From a virus: a DNA stretch of 64,000 bases. The notes beneath the pieces are model-generated. The model made no database searches. It saw only the letters and a list, made by a program, of their open reading frames with translations, and had not been told where the DNA came from. Below are positions 1 to 8,309 of this stretch, piece by piece. Positions within the stretch are counted from its first letter, which is position 1. Every line of letters begins with the position of its first letter. The stretch is taken from positions 62,001-126,000 of IMG/VR virus record IMGVR_UViG_3300010371_000028. One strand, 5' to 3'. The position numbers and the translations under genes are program-made.

Positions 1-1
1 C

Positions 2-1111
2 CACGATCCGGTGCTTCGCCCCGATGTCCCCGGCCATCGCGTTCAGCGCATCCTGCAACTGCCGGATCTGCTGCGGGGTGGAGATGTCCGGGCCCGGCGT
101 AATGAACTGCCCGGGAATGGAGCCGTCGGTGAAGTAGTCGTTCTGGAACTGCTGACGCGCCAGACCGATCGAGATCGGGAGGAGCGCCTTCTCCACGAGC
201 GACTGCCCGTACGGGGTGAACGCGCGCGGCGTCTCCCTCATGTAGATCAGCTGGTCGGCGCGGAAGTCCGCGACGGGCTCGCTGAGTTCTTCGAGGTCGT
301 CCCCGTTGATGACCGACAGGAGGTCGACGCGGGGTACGCCCCACACGAACTGCTGGTAGCCCACGGCGGACGGCCTCGGCGTCTCGCCGAGCGTCGAGAT
401 CAGCGGCCTGACGGTGGACCCGTCGATGAGGTTGAGCGCGGCGAGGTCGGAGCCGAACGGGCCGGCGCCCTTCTTGCGCGGCGGCACCAGGTGGATCGCG
501 ACGGCGTCGAGGACGAACCGGTCTTCGAGCAGCGCGCTCAGCCACGCCCCGAGGGTCGGATACTTGGCGCGGTCGGAGTCGGGGTGGCTGAAGAAGTCGA
601 GGACGATCGCGCGCCGCTTCTCCCAGTCGGCCCGCAGACTCTCGTCCCCGGCCATGGCGTGCTCGGCCTCAGGCGTGGGAATCACGTCGGGTTCGAGACC
701 GATGATCTCCGCCTTGCGCTTGTCGACGCAGGAGCGGGCAACCGAGTACATGTCGGCGACGGCGCGCAGCGTCGCGAACGGCGCGAGCTTGAGTCCTTCG
801 CTGCCCGGCTGCCCGACGGGGAGGTTGTAGCCGGGCTCGTACTGGTATCGGCGGACGTCGGGCCGGTGGGTGTCCTCGCGCGGCGGGTCGATCGGCATGG
901 CCGTGACTGGCGCCATGGGGCCGAACGCGCCGTTGAGGAACACGGGGGCGGGCCGGGGCAGCGGCGAATACGGCACGGAGGCGCTGTAGCCCTGCCCGTA
1001 TGACGCGACCAGCGGCGAGAGTCCGCCCTGGCCGGTGCTGCCGCTACTGCCGGCGTTGTTCGCTGCGGCGAGTACGGCTGCCGCGATCGCGTTCCCTTTC
1101 GGCACGGCCAC
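2..1111 (-). CDS. Phage portal protein (3' end beyond window)
   Basis: About 370 residues are visible, read leftward and cut by the window edge. After a Gly/Ser-rich N-terminus and a Pro-rich segment comes SVARSCVDKRKAEIIGLEPD, typical of HK97-type portal proteins of actinophages, followed by the usual mixed core (QLIYMRETPRAFTPYGQS). Portals form the dodecameric vertex ring that terminase docks on and through which DNA enters the capsid. The GTG at 1111 has a GGCGGGG stretch just upstream; an in-frame GTG at 1105 is also possible. It lies downstream of both terminase genes in the same leftward run, as in many siphophages. Confidence 0.85.
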   Translation of the reverse strand, partial: MAVPKGNAIAAAVLAAANNAGSSGSTGQGGLSPLVASYGQGYSASVPYSPLPRPAPVFLNGAFGPMAPVTAMPIDPPREDTHRPDVRRYQYEPGYNLPVGQPGSEGLKLAPFATLRAVADMYSVARSCVDKRKAEIIGLEPDVIPTPEAEHAMAGDESLRADWEKRRAIVLDFFSHPDSDRAKYPTLGAWLSALLEDRFVLDAVAIHLVPPRKKGAGPFGSDLAALNLIDGSTVRPLISTLGETPRPSAVGYQQFVWGVPRVDLLSVINGDDLEELSEPVADFRADQLIYMRETPRAFTPYGQSLVEKALLPISIGLARQQFQNDYFTDGSIPGQFITPGPDISTPQQIRQLQDALNAMAGDIGAKHRIV

Positions 1112-1168
1112 CCCCGCCTGTGTGACGTGAACGGCACAAGGATCTGGCGATCGTCGGCTTGCTGCCGG

Positions 1169-1609
1169 TTACGCGGCGGCCGGTTCGTCCTGCCATGCCG
1201 CGGCTTCTTCGAGGTCTTCACGCCAGAGCACCTGGTCTTCGGGCCACTCGCCGTGCCGGAAGTAGGTGACCCGCTGCACTCGCCCGTCAGGGTGGTATTC
1301 GAGTTCGGAGACCGCCGGGCATTTGCGCGAATGAAGGCCGAGGCAGTGCGGGCAGCGCTGCTTGTCGAACACGGTGGTCTTCAACCCGGCGACGCCTGGG
1401 AAGGGCGGGGGCTCGTCGACCACCTGCAGGAGTTGGCGGGCAAGAGCAGGGTCGAGGCGCAGCGCGGCCCGGGCCGAGCCTCGCCGCCGTTCGTCGCGGC
1501 GCGCTATGTAGGCGTTCTTGGCGCGCCTGGCGTGGTGGCGGAGCCGGTGGCCGTGGCGGCCCAGCTTGTCGTAGAGGCTGCCCGGCCAGCCGAGCGGGGC
1601 GCGGATCAC
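1169..1609 (-). CDS. Zinc-ribbon-like phage protein
   Basis: 146 residues. The basic N-terminal half (many Arg/His) is followed by a compact domain with CPHC and a later HSRKCP, a possible zinc site, then an acidic C-terminus (WPEDQVLWREDLEEAAAW). It lies between the terminase block and the portal gene. The GTG start has a GAGGAGG box about 17 nt upstream, which is longer than ideal, so the start is uncertain. The gene neighbourhood suggests a packaging or head-assembly accessory protein, but no function can be assigned. Confidence 0.65.
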   Translation of the reverse strand: MIRAPLGWPGSLYDKLGRHGHRLRHHARRAKNAYIARRDERRRGSARAALRLDPALARQLLQVVDEPPPFPGVAGLKTTVFDKQRCPHCLGLHSRKCPAVSELEYHPDGRVQRVTYFRHGEWPEDQVLWREDLEEAAAWQDEPAAA

Positions 1610-1640
1610 GTCGGTGAACGTCTCGGCCTCCTCGCGCTGT

Positions 1641-1646
1641 CATGAT
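1641..1646 (+). promoter_or_regulatory. -10 box of a leaderless promoter
   Basis: CATGAT lies exactly 6 nt before the GTG at 1653. The same geometry occurs at 20271 (TATGAT) and 42990 (CAAAAT), so transcription probably begins at the start codon. No clear -35 was seen. Confidence 0.35.
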
Positions 1647-1652
1647 GGGCGG

Positions 1653-1877
1653 GTGAGTAGAACTTCGGCCCGCGGCGGCGAACCGGTGCCTGAAGAGTTC
1701 GGCGAACTCGCTACGTTCAACGGGCGCATTGCCGACGATTCCGCGGTTGCGCCGGAGTGCGCGGCGCGGATGGCCCTGGTGCAGGGGCGGTTCGACGTGT
1801 GGCTCGCCTCGAAGCTCGAGGGTATGGGCTTCCGGCCCGTGGAGGGCTCCGATGACGTGTGGGTGTTGGAAGCGTGA
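1653..1877 (+). CDS. Small hypothetical protein read against its neighbours
   Basis: 74 residues on the opposite strand to the packaging genes, filling a gap with no leftward reading frame. The protein is acidic and looks foldable (DVWLASKLEGMGFRPVEGSD near the C-terminus), and codon third positions are GC-rich as in the true genes. The GTG at 1653 fits a leaderless promoter. A longer in-frame start exists at 1614. Function unknown. Confidence 0.45.
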   Translation: MSRTSARGGEPVPEEFGELATFNGRIADDSAVAPECAARMALVQGRFDVWLASKLEGMGFRPVEGSDDVWVLEA

Positions 1878-2090
1878 CTACGGTTGTTGGCCGACGTTTG
1901 TCTGCTGCTTGAGCCTGATGCGCTTGTCCAGATCGTTGCGCATCCGCTTGGCGGCCCGCTTGTCCCGTAGGCCGAGGGTGGCCGCGATCGCGCTCCACGG
2001 GATGCCGCGCTGCCAGGCGATTTCGATCACAGCGAGTTTCTGTACGTCCGGGTCGTTCGTGTCGATCGGGCGCAGTTCGGTCTCGGTCAC
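1878..2090 (-). CDS. Small HTH protein in packaging block
   Basis: 70 residues. IPWSAIAATLGLRDKRAAKR reads as a helix-turn-helix, followed by a basic C-terminus. Its GTG overlaps the stop of the upstream gene by 4 nt (GTGA), showing translational coupling. It may be a DNA-binding accessory of packaging or a regulator; not recognised. Confidence 0.6.
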   Translation of the reverse strand: MTETELRPIDTNDPDVQKLAVIEIAWQRGIPWSAIAATLGLRDKRAAKRMRNDLDKRIRLKQQTNVGQQP

Positions 2091-2422
2091 TCCGGCTCTC
2101 CGTGCGGCCAGGGCGGCATCTCGCCGGTGAAGCGGCCCATGCGCATCGCTAGGCCGACCTGAACGAGGCACGCCAGATAGTAGAGGGCTTGCGGTTCGGT
2201 GAAGCCGCCCTCGATGAGCGAGGCGAGCATCTCCGCTTGGGCGATGGCGCCTGGAAGCGTGCCGGAGAACGGATCCGGGGGCATCTCGCCCGCGGGTGGC
2301 GTCTGTGTCCCGCTGCCTGCTTCGATGATCCGCTTGAGGTACGCCTTGCGCTGTTCCGGGTCGAGCGGGGCTTCTCCCCCGCCGCGCAGATTCCGATGCT
2401 CGGGGATGCCGTCCCAGGCCAT
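2087..2422 (-). CDS. Hypothetical protein between terminase and portal
   Basis: 111 residues. ATG 2422 is chosen because AAGGAGG sits six nt upstream; a GTG at 2461 is also in frame. The N-terminus is Gly-rich and acidic; the C-terminal half (LASLIEGGFTEPQALYYLAC) looks alpha-helical. Coupled to the next gene by a GTGA overlap. Function unknown. Confidence 0.65.
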   Translation of the reverse strand: MAWDGIPEHRNLRGGGEAPLDPEQRKAYLKRIIEAGSGTQTPPAGEMPPDPFSGTLPGAIAQAEMLASLIEGGFTEPQALYYLACLVQVGLAMRMGRFTGEMPPWPHGEPE

Positions 2423-2442
2423 GCCACCGCCTCCTTCGGCCG

Positions 2443-3921
2443 TCAGTAGGCCGCCGTCCACGGGTTCTCCGGTTCAGCTTCGTCGCCCTTTAGCTGTTCC
2501 TTCTTGGGCGAGTACACGTCCAGCCACGACATGCCGGCGCCTTCGACCTTGCAGGCGTGCAGTGCGTAGACCATCGCGTCGAGCCGGTCCGGGCTTTCGT
2601 CCGAGCCGGGCTCGAACTGGGCCATCTGCTCTTCGAGCTTCTCGAACCGGCCGACGAGGTGGCAACGCTGCTGTTCGTAGAGTGCCGCGATCGGTTCGGC
2701 CCTGAGGTACTTGCCGCGTGTCGCATGCACGGTCTTGTACCCGATGTCGGGCGTCACGCCTTTGATCAGGGTGCCGACGTAGTCGCCGCCGTTGTTGACC
2801 TCGGCGACGACGAAGTTCGCGCGGTAGTCCTCGTATGCGGCGCACACGCGCCTGGCCACTTCGGCGGGGTGCCCGCGGAAGGAGAGGTCGGCGAGGACGT
2901 ACCCGTGCCCGTCGGTGCCTTTGCCCGCGACGACGATGCCGGTCTCGTCGGATTCGTCGCTCGAGGTGACCGCCGGGTCGACGGCGACGACGACGTACAC
3001 GAGCGGGGGGTGCTCGCCGACACGGCAGGCGTCGAGGGTCTCCCACGACCACAGTGCGCCCTCGGGGTCGTCGAGCAGGTCGCCTTCGAGTTCTTGGCGG
3101 GCGAGGCGCGAGGTGAGTCCGCCGGTGACGTCCTGGAGGAACTCGCTGGAGAGGTTGCCGGCGTTCTCGGTGGTTTTGAGGAGCCGGTTGTCGACCTTGG
3201 GGTCGTCGAGGAGCCGGCGCACGAGGTGCTTGGACTTGCGGGCGCTCTTGGGGGTGCCGGTCGCGATGATGAACGCGCCCTCGATGCGGGTGGCCATGCG
3301 GATCGACTCGTCCCACGCGGTTTCCCACTGTTCCCATAGGCCGATCTCGTCGGCGAGGACGCCGCGGAGGTTTTTGCCCTGGAGTCGGATCGCGCCGTTC
3401 TCGGCGCCAGTCGCGTAGAGGCGTCCGCCTGTGTGGAGGGTGAGTTCGCCGAGGGACCGGTTCCAGCTGGCGACGAGTTTTGACTTGCCGGCCTCGACTT
3501 CGACTTTGCTGGTGCCGAGGGCGGCGAGGAGTCCGGATTCGGGGGATTCGATGGCCATGGAGCGGGCGTCGGCGAAGGTGGGTGAGACGAGGCCCCATTC
3601 GCCTTGCCCGGATTCGGCGAAGCGTTCGGCGAAGGCGTGGATCGCGGACCAGCTTTTGCCGGCGCCGCGTCCGCCTCGGTAGTAGGTGATGCGGGTGCCT
3701 GGTTTGGGGGCGCGTTGCGCGTATCTTGCGTGCCGGCCGCGTCCGTTGTGGGGGCTGCCGTCGCAGGCGGGGTCTCCGCACCAGCGCCACGCCTGCATGA
3801 TGGCGCGGGACGCTGCGAGCCGGGCCTCGGCGAGGCGGCGGCGGCTGTCAGAGAGCCACTGGAGGGTCTCCGGCGACGCCGTCACCTCGATGCGCCGCGG
3901 CTTCTTCGGCGAGGCGGGCAA
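2443..3921 (-). CDS. terL: Terminase large subunit
   Basis: 492 residues, normal for the family. The motor domain carries a Walker A motif GGRGAGKS (residues 83-90) and a Walker B LRGVLADE (185-192, catalytic Glu192). The C-terminal RNase H-like nuclease has the first acidic residue in VAVDPAV (Asp315), a second near Glu373 (VAEVNN), and a third in PDRLDAMVYALH. It cuts concatemeric DNA and pumps it through the portal. The TTG at 3921 gives the longest form and overlaps the small subunit by 74 nt; GTG 3885 is an alternative start. Neighbours are the small subunit upstream and the portal downstream. Confidence 0.93.
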   Translation of the reverse strand: MPASPKKPRRIEVTASPETLQWLSDSRRRLAEARLAASRAIMQAWRWCGDPACDGSPHNGRGRHARYAQRAPKPGTRITYYRGGRGAGKSWSAIHAFAERFAESGQGEWGLVSPTFADARSMAIESPESGLLAALGTSKVEVEAGKSKLVASWNRSLGELTLHTGGRLYATGAENGAIRLQGKNLRGVLADEIGLWEQWETAWDESIRMATRIEGAFIIATGTPKSARKSKHLVRRLLDDPKVDNRLLKTTENAGNLSSEFLQDVTGGLTSRLARQELEGDLLDDPEGALWSWETLDACRVGEHPPLVYVVVAVDPAVTSSDESDETGIVVAGKGTDGHGYVLADLSFRGHPAEVARRVCAAYEDYRANFVVAEVNNGGDYVGTLIKGVTPDIGYKTVHATRGKYLRAEPIAALYEQQRCHLVGRFEKLEEQMAQFEPGSDESPDRLDAMVYALHACKVEGAGMSWLDVYSPKKEQLKGDEAEPENPWTAAY

Positions 3922-4384
3922 TCTCCCTCTCGTTTTCTTCCGCGAGGGCGCGGGCTACGTCCTCGTCGACGATTTCGACGCGGGAGCGGGCGGCTGGGTA
4001 GTTGTCTCGGAGCCGGTTTTCCATGTCTTCGAGCTTCATCAGCCGGTCGAGGGCCCGCATGTTCGGGTCGCGGTCGATCAGCGGCAGTCCGTCTGGGCCT
4101 TCGGCGACTCGCCCTGCCTGCGTGATCTGGTAGTGCTGGGCTTCGAGGATTTCCTGGGCGATGCGCCGGTAGTCCTGGATGCGGTCGAGGACGACTTGGC
4201 GGGCGGCGGCGGCTTCGAAGGGGTCGACGGCGTTTTCTTTGGCGGCGCGTCGTACGGCTTCGAAGGCGGCTTGGTGGCTGACGCCGAGTTCTGCGCCGAT
4301 CTGCCGGTAGGACATACCGTGGCGGAACATCTCGTACGCGCGGTGGTCGCGTTCGATGGTTTCAGCGGACCTGCGCGGCGGCAT
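3848..4384 (-). CDS. terS: Terminase small subunit
   Basis: 178 residues, directly upstream of and overlapping the large subunit. The N-terminus has a helix-turn-helix (SYRQIGAELGVSHQAAFEAV, about residues 25-45), the expected DNA-recognition element. A long helical middle follows and an Ala/Glu-rich C-terminus probably serves oligomerisation or TerL contact. It recognises the packaging site. The call rests on size, HTH and gene order. AAGGAAG lies eight nt before the ATG. Confidence 0.8.
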   Translation of the reverse strand: MPPRRSAETIERDHRAYEMFRHGMSYRQIGAELGVSHQAAFEAVRRAAKENAVDPFEAAAARQVVLDRIQDYRRIAQEILEAQHYQITQAGRVAEGPDGLPLIDRDPNMRALDRLMKLEDMENRLRDNYPAARSRVEIVDEDVARALAEENEREIARLAEEAAAHRGDGVAGDPPVAL

Positions 4385-4441
4385 GGGTCACTTCCTTGTC
4401 AACCAATCCATGCGTCAACTTGACGCGTGCCCTCATGCCGG

Positions 4442-4786
4442 TCAGTGTCCGCGTTTGCCTGCGGCGCGTTCGTGGTGGGTGGGCCACGTGATGCGCGGGT
4501 GGGACCAGCCTTGGGGGTGCTGGCCGTACATGTCCTTGATCGCGTCGCGGAGCATGCCCATCCGTGCGTGCATGCTGGCCCCGGAGAGCGGGTCGCCGTC
4601 GATGCGGACGGGTTCCATGTGTCGGCCGGCTTCGGCCATGTCGATGTATGCCTGCCGGAGCGTCTCGTAGGCGTGGCGGATCTGGTCGTGGTCGAGTGTG
4701 TCCACGTCGATGCCGAGTGCTATGAGGCGGGCGCGTCCGCGGGCTTTGGCGCGGCGGCGTTCGGGGGTGTCGGCGTGCACGTTCAT
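4442..4786 (-). CDS. Hypothetical protein after tail fibre
   Basis: 114 residues; the ATG overlaps the tail-fibre stop (TGATG). Basic N-terminus (ERRRAKARGRARLIALG), then LDHDQIRHAYETLRQAYIDM, probably one long helix. The 57 nt between this gene and small terminase hold a perfect palindrome GCGTCAA-C-TTGACGC at 4410-4424. Function unknown; possibly a fibre-assembly or head-tail accessory. Confidence 0.7.
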   Translation of the reverse strand: MNVHADTPERRRAKARGRARLIALGIDVDTLDHDQIRHAYETLRQAYIDMAEAGRHMEPVRIDGDPLSGASMHARMGMLRDAIKDMYGQHPQGWSHPRITWPTHHERAAGKRGH

Positions 4787-7206
4787 CACAGCAGGCACAC
4801 CCATGGGGTTTGCGCGTTGAGGGACGCCATCGTGGTGCCGCTGATGGTGAAGGACGCCGGTAGCGCGGTCTGCGCGGTGCCGTAGAGGAACGTTTTGAGC
4901 CAGGGTGCCGCCGTGTTGCTGAGCCCGGCGTTGTACATGGGCGGGAACCCTGCGGTGGTGGACAGCCCCGCGAGGTGGACCGGGGTGGTGGCGTTCGACA
5001 TCAGCAGGATGATGTACGAGTTGCCTGCGACGAGGGTCTGTCCGGCGCCGAATGCGTAGGACTCGAAGCCCTGCGAATTCCAGGTGCCGAGGTCGCCGGT
5101 GACCGCGATCTGCGTCGCGGTCGTCCCGGAGATCGAGTAGAGGCCGATGAGGTTTTGGCCGCTGGTGGGGGTGGCTGCGGAGGACAGGACGCCGACGCCG
5201 ACTTTCGTCACGGCACTGTTGCCCTGCGCGATGATCGTCGTGCCGTAGATGGAGCCGGACACGAGGTTGTTGCTGACCGTCGCCATCTGCGGCGGGAAGT
5301 TGTATTCGAGCAGGCCGCGTGTGGCCGGGGTGTCCCATGCGTATTCGCCGAGGCTGGCGCGTGCGCCGATGGCTGTGGTGGCGCCGGTTCCGCCGGAGCC
5401 GATAGCGAGTGTGGCGCTGAGTCCCGCTGCGGTTCCGGTGGTGTTCTGGTTAAGGGTCGGGATGTCCGCGGCCTGGATCGTGGCGAGTGTCGCGTTGGTG
5501 CCGTCGGACCTCAGGTAGGCGCCGGCGGACTGCGCCCCCGTCAGCGCATTGATCGCGGCCTGGCGGCTGGCCTGGCCGGTGCCGCCGGAAGTGACCGCGA
5601 GAGTAGCCGAGAGCCCCGCCGCGGTACCGCTGGTGGACTGGTTCAGTGTCGGAACATCGCCCACTTGGATCGCGGTGAGCGCGACGTGCGTCCCGTTGCC
5701 GCGCAGGTAGCTCCCGGAGGTGACGCCGCCTGCGAGCGCGTCGAGGGCGGCCTGCGCGCTCGTCTGCCCGGTCCCACCTGAGGCGACGGCAAGGGTCGAG
5801 GACAGTCCTGCGGCGGTCCCGGTCGTCGACTGGTTGAGAGTGGGCACGTCAGCGGCCTGGATCGCGGCCAGGGTCGTGTTCGTGCCGTCCGAGCGCAGGT
5901 ACCGGCCCGCGGTCTGAGCGCCGGCCAGAACGGTCAGCGCGGCCTGCTGCGTGCCCTGTCCGGTGCCGCCCTGGCTGATCGGGAGCGGTGCGGCCAGGTG
6001 CGTCCCGGTGACGGTCGGACTCGGGTAGGTCGAGCCGAGGTCGCCGCCCGCAGTTCCGGACGGCGGGAGGCTGGCAGGCAGTTGACTAACGGTGGCGAAA
6101 TCGGTGCCCGCCGTGCCCGCGGCGCCGCCGGTGATTTTGCTGCCGCCCATGGCGATGGCGCCGGACATCGTGCCGCCGGCCAGCGGCAAGTAGGTCGCGG
6201 CGGCGTTCGCCTCTGCTGCGGTGATCGCGTTGGACTGGGCTGTCGCTGCCGCACCGGCCGGGTCGAACACGGAAGTGTTCTGTGTCGCCGCGGAGCCTAG
6301 GCCGAGGTGGCCGCGGGCCGCGGCGTTGTCGGTCAGGTCGCTGAGGTTGTCCGCGGCGGTGAGCTTCGTGGCCTCGGCAGCTTCGGCGCGGGCGGTTTCG
6401 GTGGCGACGGCGTTGGTGGCGAACGTCTCGGCGTTCGTTTGGGCGGTCGCCGCTGAGCCGGCGCCGTCGAAAGCTGATGTGGACGCGGTGGCGGCCGTGC
6501 CGAGGCCCAGGTTCGCGCGCGCGGTCGCCGCGTTCACCAGGTCGCTGAGGTTGTTCGCGGCGGCCAGGAGGTTCGCGGCTTGCGCGGCGGTCAGGTGCCC
6601 GGATGCGTCGAGGGTCGCGACACCGGATGCGGCGCCTTCGGCCGAGGCGGGGATCGCGGAGACGTCGGCGGCGTGGAGCACGACGATGCCGGTCTGCCCG
6701 TTGACGGAGTCGACTGCTCCGCCGCCTCCGCCGCCGGTGGCGTTGATGGTGACGTCGACTCGGCCGGCGGACGGGTTGTCGGCTGCGGTGACGGTGACGT
6801 TCGTCCCGGCGATGAGGTTGATTTCGGGGCGTACCCCGGCGACGGTGCCGTTGGCGGCGACTTGCACGCCGGTGATGCCGGGCGCGTCCGGGGTCGGCGG
6901 CGGAGTGACGAGGAGGCTGGAGAGTTCGTACGGACCGCCGGTGGCGGGCACGACGATGGTAGAGACCGCGCCGCGGCCTTCGGTGACCGTGTAGTACGTG
7001 TTCGTCGGGGTGATCGCCGAGTTCGGCGTCAGGGTCGCGCTCCACGCGCCGGTCTGGCTGGCGGAGGTCTGATACGTCTGGACGATCTCGCCGCTGCCCG
7101 TGTAGCCGGGGGTCGAGGCGCTGGAGGTGACGAGCGCGATGTGGATTGTGGCGGACGGGATCGGGTTCGAGCCGGCGTCGAGCGCGACTCCTTGGACCTC
7201 GGTCAT
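4786..7206 (-). CDS. Tail fibre / receptor-binding protein with repeats
   Basis: 806 residues, rich in Ala, Gly, Thr and Ser and almost free of Cys. The N-terminal 130 residues resemble a beta-sandwich anchor; a Gly-rich linker (GGGGGG) leads to Ala-rich helical stretches, then three tandem 64-residue repeats (SGGTGQ...TLNQ.T.GTAAGLS), a trimeric beta-helix-type fibre shaft. The last 200 residues form a non-repetitive head, likely the receptor-binding tip. It lies between the peptidase gene and terminase. Putting a fibre before terminase is unusual but fits a circularly permuted genome. Confidence 0.85.
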   Translation of the reverse strand: MTEVQGVALDAGSNPIPSATIHIALVTSSASTPGYTGSGEIVQTYQTSASQTGAWSATLTPNSAITPTNTYYTVTEGRGAVSTIVVPATGGPYELSSLLVTPPPTPDAPGITGVQVAANGTVAGVRPEINLIAGTNVTVTAADNPSAGRVDVTINATGGGGGGAVDSVNGQTGIVVLHAADVSAIPASAEGAASGVATLDASGHLTAAQAANLLAAANNLSDLVNAATARANLGLGTAATASTSAFDGAGSAATAQTNAETFATNAVATETARAEAAEATKLTAADNLSDLTDNAAARGHLGLGSAATQNTSVFDPAGAAATAQSNAITAAEANAAATYLPLAGGTMSGAIAMGGSKITGGAAGTAGTDFATVSQLPASLPPSGTAGGDLGSTYPSPTVTGTHLAAPLPISQGGTGQGTQQAALTVLAGAQTAGRYLRSDGTNTTLAAIQAADVPTLNQSTTGTAAGLSSTLAVASGGTGQTSAQAALDALAGGVTSGSYLRGNGTHVALTAIQVGDVPTLNQSTSGTAAGLSATLAVTSGGTGQASRQAAINALTGAQSAGAYLRSDGTNATLATIQAADIPTLNQNTTGTAAGLSATLAIGSGGTGATTAIGARASLGEYAWDTPATRGLLEYNFPPQMATVSNNLVSGSIYGTTIIAQGNSAVTKVGVGVLSSAATPTSGQNLIGLYSISGTTATQIAVTGDLGTWNSQGFESYAFGAGQTLVAGNSYIILLMSNATTPVHLAGLSTTAGFPPMYNAGLSNTAAPWLKTFLYGTAQTALPASFTISGTTMASLNAQTPWVCLL
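5400..5975 (-). repeat. Three tandem 192-bp repeats in tail fibre gene
   Basis: Three in-frame units of 64 codons each repeat the pattern GGTGQ, YLR.(D/N)GT, ADVPTLNQ and GTAAGLS. Divergence is mostly synonymous or conservative. Such units can expand or shrink by recombination and so tune fibre length. Confidence 0.8.
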
Positions 7207-7221
7207 GTTCGCCCCCTCGGC

Positions 7222-7725
7222 TTATGCGGGCGGTCCGGCTAGCGCGGCGATCTCGGCTGGCGTGACATATCCGGGCCAGTCGGGCTCGAGGACGTCCCAG
7301 CCGCCGCGGCGGGCCGCTTCCACGTCGAGTTGCGAGCACAGCATGTGCTTCGTCGAGGCGACGTAGCGGCGCAGCCCCGGGATCGGCAGGTGGATCCGGT
7401 GCGCGGCGATTGCCGCGTAGTCGAGGAAGGAGTAGCCGATCTTCTGGTCGGCGAACTCCCGTGCCGCATCTGCGACGCCCTGCCGGTACTGGTCAGGGCA
7501 GCGGACCCACACGATCGTGCGGGCGTCGTATTCGCTGAGGTCTGCGATGCGCGCGCCGCCCGGCTCGGCCTCGACGATCTGGCCGTCGCCGATGTAAACG
7601 AACGCGTGCTGGTACTGGGCGAATCGGTCGCCGTTCAGGCGTTCGCCGAGTTTGATGAGCCAGCCGACGTCACCGCGGATCTGCGTACATCCGAGGTCGC
7701 CGATTCCGGGCTCACTGCTCGTCAT
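7222..7725 (-). CDS. Permuted papain-like (NlpC/P60-type) peptidase
   Basis: 167 residues. QHAFVYIGDGQIVEAEPGGA supplies the conserved His and the surrounding YiiX-like motif, and MLCSQLDVEAA near residue 135 supplies a Cys in the helix-start position of permuted NlpC/P60 enzymes. Such proteins cleave peptidoglycan stem peptides or related amides. Beside the tail fibre, a tail-associated cell-wall hydrolase or an endolysin is likely. ATG 7725 has GGAGGGAAGCAG upstream; a longer frame starts at 7758. No signal peptide. Confidence 0.65.
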   Translation of the reverse strand: MTSSEPGIGDLGCTQIRGDVGWLIKLGERLNGDRFAQYQHAFVYIGDGQIVEAEPGGARIADLSEYDARTIVWVRCPDQYRQGVADAAREFADQKIGYSFLDYAAIAAHRIHLPIPGLRRYVASTKHMLCSQLDVEAARRGGWDVLEPDWPGYVTPAEIAALAGPPA

Positions 7726-7843
7726 CTGCTTCCCTCCAGTGCTGGGGGCAGCAGGCATGCCGTCGGATCCGGTACTGGCCGGTCTCGTCGCGGAACACGG
7801 TGCAGCAGCACGGCTCGGCCGGCTTGGGTGCCGACGCCTTCAC
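7712..7843 (-). CDS. Cys/His-rich microprotein
   Basis: 43 residues. The GTG overlaps the upstream stop (GTGA) and the end overlaps the peptidase start by 14 nt, so it is a coupled gene. CCC near residue 12 and HACCPQH near residue 29 form a possible zinc knuckle. Function unknown. Confidence 0.55.
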   Translation of the reverse strand: MKASAPKPAEPCCCTVFRDETGQYRIRRHACCPQHWREADDEQ

Positions 7844-8160
7844 CTGGTACGTGCTCGGACGCCGCCGGATGGGCCAAGCCGCCTGACGATCATCTGAACG
7901 AACCGGTCCATGTCCTCGTCGGACATGACGGCGCCGATCGCCGAGATCCGCTGGGTTTCCGGCGCTGCCGCCTCGACGGCGATCTCGTCGGCGACGATGA
8001 CGAGGACTTCGTTATCCGGGAAGTGCGCTTGCAGGTAGTCGCGGTACTCCAGCTGCTGCCGGGGTGTCAGGTTGGCGTGGCGCACGATGAGCCGGTCGCC
8101 GGGTTCGAGGCGGAGGCGGCGGACCTCGTCGGGGATGACCGGTGGTTCTACTTCCGCCAC
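7840..8160 (-). CDS. Hypothetical protein
   Basis: 106 residues. The GTG at 8160 lies inside the end of the upstream membrane-protein gene. Contains LEPGDRLIVRHANLTPRQQL and DNEVLVIVADE, an alternating strand/helix pattern, and a helical C-terminus (DEDMDRFVQMIVRRLG). Resembles small actinophage proteins of the tail/lysis region but no function is known. Confidence 0.65.
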   Translation of the reverse strand: MAEVEPPVIPDEVRRLRLEPGDRLIVRHANLTPRQQLEYRDYLQAHFPDNEVLVIVADEIAVEAAAPETQRISAIGAVMSDEDMDRFVQMIVRRLGPSGGVRARTR

Positions 8161-8309
8161 GGCCAGTTCCCGGTGGTCAGGTGGAGGGCCAGGAGGGCGA
8201 GGCATGCGAGGGTGAGCGCACCGGGTGAGAGCCACGCGCTGGTGTGGGCCTTCGAGCCATCGAGGATGTAGCCGACCAGCGCCAGAACGGCGGCGAGAAG
8301 AGCGAACAT
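8148..8309 (-). CDS. Small two-span membrane protein (holin-like)
   Basis: 53 residues with two hydrophobic segments (FALLAAVLALVGYIL and LTLACLALLALHL) separated by a short polar loop and ending WPWRK. Size, topology and closeness to the peptidase gene fit a class II-type holin. The ATG overlaps the upstream stop (TGATG). Holin function is inferred from topology and place only. Confidence 0.55.
   Translation of the reverse strand: MFALLAAVLALVGYILDGSKAHTSAWLSPGALTLACLALLALHLTTGNWPWRK

Noticed and set aside
11-1003. 330-codon rightward reading frame over the portal gene
   Set aside because: Arg/Val/Gly-rich antisense shadow of the leftward portal protein, which carries real motifs.
4410-4424. 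Perfect palindrome GCGTCAACTTGACGC before small terminase
   Set aside because: A single isolated copy; could be an operator or the packaging site but nothing else supports it.
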